From: Rhineura floridana
Taxonomy: Eukaryota > Chordata > Lepidosauria > Squamata > Rhineuridae
NCBI RefSeq assembly: GCF_030035675.1
Contig: NC_084489.1
Coordinates: 69,593,365-69,657,364, forward strand
Length of the DNA: 64,000 nucleotides
Reading direction: 5' to 3'
Below, piece by piece: positions 56,784 to 64,000 of this stretch (within the stretch, counting starts at the first letter, position 1; each line of letters opens with the position of its first letter). Below the pieces are notes generated by a model. It did not search any database, was not told the DNA's origin, and saw only the letters and a list, made by a program, of their open reading frames with translations. A program made the position numbers and the translations under genes.

Positions 56784-57407
56784 TGTCGTGAGCCTGGCTG
56801 GAAGGGAGCGGACGGATGAGGAAGCGGATGAGGAGGACTTAGAATGGGATGTTTGAGGTGGGGAAGGGCTGAGGGGGGGTGGGACTCAGAAGCTGCCCCC
56901 GCTCTGGACTTTGACAGTGTAACCCCAGCAGCTCCATACCCTTGTGGAGAGTCAACCTAACCAGCCAGTTGTTTCCCAGCCTGATGTTTCCCCTCTCCCT
57001 GCGCCCACATTACCAGCAAACAGCCCTCCCCCCTCGAAGGGGGAAGATGGGATGGTGCCAGAGGTTCCACCTTTGCCTCACGCCATGAGGCGAATGCGGT
57101 GGGAGATTCAGCAGACATAGTTGAGGCGGAGTCTTCGCTTACGTGCTCGCACCCAACAATGACTGTTGGCACACACAAGCAGGGTGCCTGCGCAGCCTTA
57201 CTTAAGCTGGGCGAGGGTGGGGAGTAGTTGCTGAGTGAATGTCTTAATGCTGCAAAGTGTGCCTAGTTAGTCCTAGAAAGATGCTGAGTTCTGAATAAGC
57301 CGTAGGTAAATTCATGAAGCACACTGAACTGAAACTGTCTTTTACTTCAATAAAAGATAAAACCCCAGCCGTGTCTGAGTCTGAGTTCTTTGAGTTCGGG
57401 CAGGACA
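56784..57407 (+). mobile_element. Solo LTR, family B (fossil)
   Basis: 624 bp starting TGTCGTGAGCCTGGC and ending GGGCAGGACA; duplications AACCC (56779-56783) and AACCG (57408-57412) match at 4 of 5. AATAAA at 57349. It interrupts an L2. Length, ends and layout parallel the LTR at 24576, so a related Gypsy- or retrovirus-type family is likely. No internal region. Confidence 0.85.
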
Positions 57408-57818
57408 AACCGCATCCAGAACAAACCATCTTCCCACCTCTTGGACATGAGAACTCCAGACATAACATCAATTTATTGTCCCATATTCAGTGCATCACTG
57501 CCTCCAAGCACCATTTCAACACCTCAACTGCCCCTCCCAATTCAGATGGAATAGAGAGGTAGAGCTGGGTGTCACCTGCATATTGATGGCATCTCACTCC
57601 AAATCTCCTGATGACAGCTCCCGGTGGCTTCATATAAATGTTAAATAGCATGGGGGACAAGATGGAACCCTGTGGAATACCACAGGATAATTCCCTTGGT
57701 GTTGAACAGTAGTTTCCCATAACTACCTTAACACAGCAGATCTAGAATAATTGTGTTATTCCCAGTTACTGCTGTTCCTAAAGGTCACTGTACTTAATTT
57801 GCATATGTTTAAGCTTTA

Positions 57819-58127
57819 AGGTAAAGGTGTCCCCGCACTTGTAGTGCAAGTCGTTTCTGACTCTTAGGGTGACGTATTGCGACGTTTACTAGGCAGACCT
57901 TATATATGGGGTGGGATTGCCAGTTCCTTCCCCGGCCTTTCTTTACCCCCCAGCTTATGCCGGGTACTCATTTTACCGACCACGGATGGATGGAAGGCTG
58001 AGTGGACCTCGACCCCTTTTACCAGAGATTCGACTTCCTCCTTCTGTTGGAATCGAACTCCGGCCATGAACAGAGCTTCGGCTGCATTACCGCCGCTTAC
58101 CACTCTGCGCCACGGAGGGCTGTTCCC
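57819..58127 (-). mobile_element. Young tRNA-SINE (CCGTGGCGCAGAGTGG family), copy B
   Basis: Reverse complement of 23961-24274 with few differences. Exact 12-bp duplication GTTTAAGCTTTA at 57807-57818 and 58128-58139. Confidence 0.92.
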
Positions 58128-58139
58128 GTTTAAGCTTTA

Positions 58140-59555
58140 CTTGATGTATATCTGAAAAGCTGAGAAATACACTTGATGTGTCAGATGAAGTGGATCCTAA
58201 TCTACAAAAGTTTGTTAGCCTTTAGAGTGCTATAAGGCTTGCCTTGTTTGTTATTGGAGCAAAACAGACCACAACCCCTGGTTTGGATGTAACACTGAGG
58301 CAGGGATTGTAGTTTCTTTCTGCCTGACACAAGAAACAAATCAGCCCATTAACTGTGGTTACCATGACATGCAAACTGGTCACTGGGTTTCGCTCCCAGA
58401 AGAAGATGTTAAGGGTCTAGTTTGCTTCTTAATAAGGGGCTGATTTCCCAGATCATGGCACTTACATCTTCCATCAAATCAGATGCCTTGCTCAGAATAA
58501 GCTCCATGTAGCCTCATACATAATGGCCATTTAACAATAGGCCTATAGTGCGTAAATATTTTTTGTGTGTGTTTAAAATTACAGATATTCCAAGTAACTG
58601 ATATTGAATGCTTTTATTAAGATCTAAGAGATTGTTTGCAGAGGGCTGCCATGTCATACCAGGACTTGAACTTGCTCCCTTTCAAGTAGCTATTGATTCA
58701 AAAACAGCAAAATGGAAAGTGCTGGTGAATTGACAAGCATAAAATATCTAGATCCTTGGAAATGCTTTGAGGGCTTCTCAGATCTCTTCCCTGACTGAAA
58801 TGCTCTGTTATTTCAGATAGCTGCACTCAATCTCCTCCTTTTTCTCCTCATTCTTTGTGTGCCTGGAACTTCCTATTGGAAGTCTTCAATTGTTATTGCA
58901 TCTTTGACAATTATTTCCAAATCTCTCCTGGGACCACGTTGATTAAGGACCTTGCTTGAACATTTTCTTGCAACCATTGATGGTAGTTGGCAGCAGTATC
59001 ACCATAGTTTCATAAGATAAAATTAATTTCAAGCCATATAAGACATAAACGGAGAGTTGACTTGCCATTGTAATAACTGTAGTCATTGCCAGGTGTGTTT
59101 TCATCTCTTTCTAGTTTGGTAGTTGTTTCGGGTGTCTAGACCTACCACTCGGGGTCTGGCACCTGTCCTGGAGTTCTCTGATATCTTGGGCTTGGGTTCA
59201 GGGATTGTGTTCTGGCCCTGTGACTCCTCCATTGATCCCACTGGTCTCATTGCATCTGAATTTGTGTTCCGTCCACTCTCGGGCTCCACAGTCATGACAA
59301 ATGGGAGTAGAATTGGTCATGCTTCCCTCTGTTTCCTGGAATTAAATATATACTGGTTATTACTAGTTATTCATGGCCTGAATCTTTTCATGTATTTTGT
59401 TAGCTGAGAAACTATGGTCTGCAAATGGGTATTCTGTTCTATTCCCTCTCATGTCTTTCCATTAATATCTACAAATGGATTAGATTGGACTAGTTCAAAT
59501 AAATGAGCTGTGCAGTAGCTTGTATAGTATAATATTGATTGTAGTGTACGGGTGG
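58140..59555. other. Unassigned intronic sequence
   Basis: About 1.4 kb; no exon, RNA or clear transposon. The stretch 59100-59330 has a different, GC-richer texture but no match I can name. Confidence 0.5.
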
Positions 59556-59559
59556 GTTT

Positions 59560-60012
59560 GCGTTGGGAGAGGTGTTCCATCAGGTATTGTGGTCCCAAGC
59601 CGTGTAAGGCATTATAGGTTAAATCCAGCACCTTGAATCGAGCTCAGAAATATACAGGCAGCCAATGCAAGCGGGCCAGAATCGGTTTTATATGTTCGAA
59701 CTGTCTGGTCCCTGTTACCAATCTGGCTGCTGCATTTTGCACAAGCTGCAGTTTCCGAACTGTCTTCAAAGGCAGCCCCACATAGAGTGCATTGCAGTTA
59801 TCTAACTTGGAGGTTACCAGAGCATGGACAACTGAAGCCAGGTTATCCCTGTCCAGATAGGGGTGTAGCTGGGCCACCAACCGAAGTTGGTAGAAGGCAC
59901 TCCGTGCCACAGAGTCTACCTGAGCCTCAAGTGACAGAGATGGTTCTAGGAGAACCCCCAAGCTACAAATCTGCTTCTTCAGGGGGAGTGCAACCCCATC
60001 CACTTTTGCACA
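59560..60012 (-). mobile_element. L2 LINE, C-terminal part
   Basis: Minus strand reads VDGVALPLKKQICSLGVLLEPSLSLEAQVDSV, YQLRLVAQLHPYL, CNALYVGLPLKTVRKLQLVQNAAARLVTG and LHWLPVYF, then a shifted ALHGLGPQYL. Truncated at both ends. Confidence 0.92.
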
Positions 60013-60384
60013 CAAGTCTGGGAAAAATTAAAAGAAAAATAAAGGCACCGTTAATCTGCCAAGAAGTGGGGCTGCTTGTTGCAGTAAATAACTGTAGAAC
60101 ACCGTCAGTAATCTGCCCCCTGTGGCTGTTTGCAGCAACATAAAAAAGGCCAGCAGAACTGAGAACAGCCAGTAGTTGATTGTCAACCCACAGGAAACAA
60201 AATGGAAGAAGGGAGGATATAGTGGGCATGGAAAGGGGTGTATGAAAAAATAATGATTGACATACCCACCTAAAAACATCGAAGCAAAGTGTCTACAACA
60301 ACTAGTGGAACGGAATGGAGACGAATCAATCTCCACTTCTTGTATTATCAGCAGTTTGGGTTAGTACTTTTACAGGGGGAAAAC
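60013..60384. other. Unassigned intronic sequence
   Basis: Nothing recognised. Confidence 0.5.
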
Positions 60385-60505
60385 TGCATGATTTTTAAAA
60401 TTTTATTATACTTGTATACCGCCCCATAGTTGAAGCTCTCTGGGTTTACAGTAACTAAAAACATTAAAACAAATACAATTTAAAACAGATCTTGTAAAAA
60501 CAATT
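60385..60505 (-). mobile_element. L2/CR1-type LINE 3' tail
   Basis: TTTTATTATACTTGTATACCGCCCCATAG, then AAAACATTAAAACAAATACAATTTAAAAC. Confidence 0.75.
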
Positions 60506-61443
60506 TAAAAAACAATATTTATTTGTGATAGCTTCTGTTTGTTGGTAACGTGAACGTTGTGAATTAAGGGGAGATGCGAGTAGTAGCAAACACATAGTAA
60601 ACCACCGTATAGATAAGCCCTTAGACTGTTTCTTTAGTTTTCAAAAGTAGTGATCAATTTCTTCTGCTTTTGCATTGCGCCATAAAGTATGTGGGTGTAT
60701 GTCTACAGAGGGAGAGCAATCTGCTTTTGTGATATTATTAGTTCTCAAACCTGTGAAGTGGTCTTGTGACTTTTTTTGTTTAGTTTTTTGGTCTTCACTA
60801 GTTAGTTAAAGAATGCATGAAGATCCATTAACGTGACAGTTAGCGAGCTGTGTTTGACATAAGAAATCCAACTGAGTGGGACAGGTTAGGGGCAACAGTG
60901 ACATTTGTAATTTGATTTAAGTGACGTGCTATCCTTTTTTAAAAATAATCCTTTGACAGTGGGTTCTTTATCTCTAAGTATAGCCAAAGGACGTGAAGGG
61001 TGGGGGGAGATGCTCTGATGCTAAGGAGAAACAGAATTATGGCTTCTTAGGATTGGTCAATATTTTTGACTGCTCGATGAGTCCATCAAAGTGGCAACTT
61101 GATCCTTGTGGGAAAACGATGATAGGCTCTATTAAAAGAAGTCATGAAGAGCAGCAATTCATAGGATTGAATTACAGCAATATAAAACATCAGTATTAAT
61201 AGAAATTCTATATTTCTCCTCAGTTTAGGAGGCAGCATTCTTCTGTTGTTTACTATATCTTGAACACTGTATGGTTAGCCTGAGATTACAAAGGCCAGTG
61301 GAGAACACTGCTACTGACCAAATAAAATCATGGCAGGACAAATAAACAGAACTGGTGTTTGGCAAGATCATGTTGATCAAGATTGATTAAAGTAATTCTT
61401 TATGGCTTCTGTGCCTGAGAACAACACTTGTACCTTCCAGAGC
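60506..61443. other. Unassigned intronic sequence
   Basis: Nothing recognised. Confidence 0.5.
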
Positions 61444-61451
61444 TCCTAGAG

Positions 61452-61596
61452 CAGCGTTTCCCAACTAGTGGGCCACCAGATGTTGTTGGACCACAATTCC
61501 ACAATCCCATCTTTCCTGAACTTTGGCAATGCTGGCTGAGGCTGATGGGAGTTGTGGTCCAACAACATCTGGTGGCCCACTAGTTGGGAAAGGCTG
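61452..61596. mobile_element. hAT foldback MITE, well preserved
   Basis: 145 bp. Exact 8-bp duplication TCCTAGAG (61444-61451 and 61597-61604). Arms of about 50 bp are nearly perfectly complementary (CCCAACTAGTGGGCCACCAG and CTGGTGGCCCACTAGTTGGG). Youngest member of its family here. Confidence 0.93.
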
Positions 61597-61604
61597 TCCT
61601 AGAG

Positions 61605-62329
61605 TCATGCAGAGCGTTCTTCCCACTCCCCTACCTCATTTTTTGGCCAAATGTCAATGAGAATGTGGCCCTTCCAGTTCCCTCTTCAAGCCCCATAGAT
61701 GGAGGAGTGAGGGGATTTCTCTCTTCTAGTAAAAGGAATCGATATCTCACTCATGAATTAAAATTCTTCTCACATCTTGTTAAGTTTCTGTTTGCCAGAT
61801 TCACTCCTTCGGCTTTGACTTTTTCTGCTATATTTAAACAAACAAATATTATGAAGGAGAGAGACATTGGAAGACAGAAAGCTGATGCACACTGAATGCA
61901 CATCCAGACGTCCTGGTTATTGAGCATTCATCCTGATTTATTTGCAGGGAGGTTAGAAGACTTCAGCTATTTATTGAGCAGTCATCTGATTTGTTTGCGT
62001 GGAGGTTAGATGACCTTTCAAATGCACTTTCACCTCACTTTCCTTATCACAAAAAACCTGATCTTTTGGCAAAGTGGTTTTGTTGAGCAAGAGCTCCCAA
62101 TCAACCATAATTACACAACTTGAATTTGCTGATATGCAGTGGCAGCTGGTGGCTTCATGTCAGTGGGTAATGCTATCCGTTCCTGGTTTTAGTTCAAACT
62201 TTGAAGAAGCTGTCTCCTTGAAAGTTCAGACTAAAACCCGGAGTGGAGTTCACTTGCCCTACTGATAAGGAGCCACCAGCATCCACTGCTGGTGTGTGAC
62301 TGAATCCCACCTGAAAATAGCAAAGGTCT
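61605..62329. other. Unassigned intronic sequence
   Basis: Includes a local direct repeat near 61915-62015 (TTGAGCATTCATC...GAGGTTAGAAGAC and TTGAGCAGTCATC...GAGGTTAGATGAC, about 65 bp apart). Confidence 0.55.
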
Positions 62330-62512
62330 GGAAGTGCCCTGAGTCAGACCATTATGTCCTTCTAGCTCAGTAGTGCCTACACTGACTGGTGGTGGCCCTC
62401 CAGGGTTTCAGACTGGAGTCTTTCTCTGCCCAGCCCGGGAGATTATGTGGATTGAACGTGGGACTTTTTGCTTGCAAAGCATGTGCTCTACCATGAAGCT
62501 ATGTTTGCCCAT
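62330..62512 (-). mobile_element. tRNA-derived SINE, minus strand
   Basis: CCCTGAGTCAGACCATTATG to GATTGAACGTGGGAC and GCATGTGCTCTACCATGAAGC. Confidence 0.85.
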
Positions 62513-64000
62513 GATAATTGTAGGAAAACTGATAATTTTTCCTTCAGGATAGCCTGAGTGGATAATGACACAATGAGGCTAATGGCAACACTGTCATAGG
62601 CAGGCATGATGCTTGTTTTCAGTTTTGGGAAAATCTAGGGCTTTGCTCTGGTCTTCCCCTTGTCATAGTTGCACCATGGTCATGGGAACATATAATTTGG
62701 CTTACTTTCACACTTTAGTTAAATTAAATGTTACATACCACATTCATTGCTACTGACGTGACAGCCAAAGCAATGCACAGAAAAAGTTATAGGCAGTAAA
62801 CAGAGAGCTCATCAATGAGGTGCTTTTCCTCTCCATGACAAAATAGCTCAGGTGTCGTTATTGTTCTTAAGTAATGTTATCTTCATTTCTGAGTTGCAAG
62901 GTTTTGCAGAGGGTTATCTCAAGCAACCAGGGATTAGATACTTCTTGTAGTCCTATAGAATTTGTTTGCAGTATTCCAGATACTGCTCATGTTGTTCCAA
63001 GGCCCCTGCGATGTCTGTTCTTTAGAACAGTATTAGAACATGCTTGTTTGCAGCAAAAAGATCCACCTATCTAAAAATAAGGCACTGACAGGTACTGATC
63101 TCAGGCTCATACAAGAAGAGCAACAAGCTGGATGGTTAGCAACTGCATAACATCTGGATTCTGTTCCTAAGTGGAAGCGATTATATGATATTTTCCATAA
63201 TTTGATGCTTTTTAGAACACGGGGAGATATGTTAGGAAGTGCCAGAGAAATAAATGGAAAAGACGAGAAGCAGGTTTTATTCGCAGGCATGTCACCCATG
63301 TTCTTTTATTTTCAAAATTCTTTCCTTGAATGAAAAGGAAGCATTATAACAGGTAACATTCAACTTGGCTCTGGTGTTATTTGTTGTTGAATGGAGGAAG
63401 AACCAGGGCTGGTGTTAGATGTTGGCACTGAGCACCTGTTGAAGACCGCAGCTCACGTTGCCGACACCTGGAGCCTCTTGGCTCTGTTACTGCCTGTTCA
63501 TCCTCTCTCTCCAAGCATGCAAGGCCAATGGCAAGAGTGAGGAGAAGCAGCAGCGATCTTCTTCCCCTGAGCACCTTGCTCTAGGCATTCCTCTGGGCGT
63601 TGTGTCGATTGGGCCACAAGAGAGAGGGCAACCTGCGCAATAGTGACAATGGCAAGGGGGAAATGGGTCCTCTCAGGGTGTCTTGCTGAATAGTTTCCAA
63701 ACATTGAGCCGGTACTGGGAAGAGCATTCAAGTACCTTTATAAGAAAAAGGTCCTACTCCCCCCCCCAAAAAAATAGGCTGCTGAGATGAAGAAAGGTGT
63801 GTGGGGGGAAACCAGGAGTGGATTTTTGAGTGATAGGACTGTGTGCTCTGTTCTGGTACTAAAAACAAATTCCTGCGCTAAGCATGTTGTCTGAGGCATT
63901 CTGTTTTTTCACTCAAAGAGTGTGTTTCACTTGGCTCCGCTCCACCTGACGGATCTCAGAGTTTGAGTAAACGTCCAAGCTGATCCTGGGAAGTCTGCTT
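62513..64000. other. Unassigned intronic sequence to window end
   Basis: About 1.5 kb; no exon, RNA gene or clear transposon recognised. A7 and C9 runs near 63760. Confidence 0.5.

Larger units (their letters stand above)
54613..57720 (-). mobile_element. L2 LINE (host copy of a nested stack)
   Basis: Three pieces of one older L2: 54613-55075 (3' UTR and C-terminal end), 56506-56778 (RSLGVPLDPTLSLEVQVASV...VLYVGVPLKM), and 57408-57720 (GIPQGSILSPMLFNIYMKPPG, with the catalytic box changed to YAGD). A younger L2 separates the first two; a solo LTR separates the last two, splitting the codons of an LDAVALSL segment that reads through once the insert is skipped. Confidence 0.88.
13437..64000 (+). 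other. CCNY: CCNY intron 1 (5' part, runs off the window)
   Basis: From the donor onward no sequence resembling CCNY exon 2 (conserved DLNMEFNPSDHPRASTIF) was found in any frame by eye. In mammals the first intron of CCNY is very long (known), so the rest of the window is interpreted as intron. It is packed with transposable elements listed separately. No host exon, tRNA, rRNA or snRNA gene was recognised inside it. Confidence 0.8.

Noticed and set aside
17413-64000. CCNY exon 2
   Set aside because: I looked for a DLNMEFNPSDHPRASTIF-like coding block preceded by a phase-1 acceptor and did not see one; short exons can be missed by eye.

Overview
The window is vertebrate nuclear DNA, almost certainly from a squamate reptile (lizard or snake). 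Sauria-type SINEs share their 3' tails with RTE-BovB LINEs here, and BovB, CR1, L2 and L1 LINEs lie side by side with many hAT-type MITEs, which is a squamate repeat profile. There is no prokaryotic gene organisation. Most open frames are chance reading frames or transposon relics.

The only host coding sequence I can support is exon 1 of CCNY (cyclin Y), plus strand, 13283-13436. It encodes the myristoylated and palmitoylated N-terminus ([20 protein letters not shown]...) and ends in a phase-1 GTAAG splice donor. It sits at the 3' edge of a GC- and CpG-rich promoter island (about 12090-13480). Everything downstream (13437-64000) is best read as the 5' part of the very long CCNY intron 1; I did not find exon 2. 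Everything upstream of about 12.1 kb is intergenic.

Upstream (1-12 kb): a minus-strand CR1 runs off the left edge. It was interrupted by a 575-bp element with inverted arms, a hammerhead-like core and a 16-bp target duplication (Penelope-like), and by a hAT element with an 8-bp target duplication. Then come L2 and CR1 tails, a tRNA-SINE split by a second copy of the same hAT family, and a BovB LINE with a twin-priming style 5' inversion (5608-7430).

Intron (13.4-64 kb): Tigger-like and hAT MITEs, CR1 and L2 tails, a long AT-rich palindrome (20.76-21.18 kb), two near-identical young tRNA-SINEs (24.0 and 57.9 kb), two solo LTRs with exact or near-exact 5-bp duplications (24.6 and 56.8 kb), a 5S-rRNA-derived SINE (34.2 kb), a nested pair of L1 elements that carry only ORF1 (36.6-39.5 kb, both target duplications preserved), a hAT copy retaining a BED-finger coding fragment (45.1 kb), an L1 3' part split by a 921-bp DNA transposon with a GC-rich tandem-repeat payload (47.2-48.1 kb), a 2-kb CR1 (48.5-50.5 kb), and a three-layer L2/L2/LTR stack (54.6-57.7 kb).

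No repeat here cooperates functionally with CCNY as far as the sequence shows. The most unusual items are the ORF1-only L1 pair, the Penelope-like hammerhead element, the payload-bearing DNA transposon, and a short self-complementary repeat (consensus around CAATCC...GGATTG) scattered through the window.
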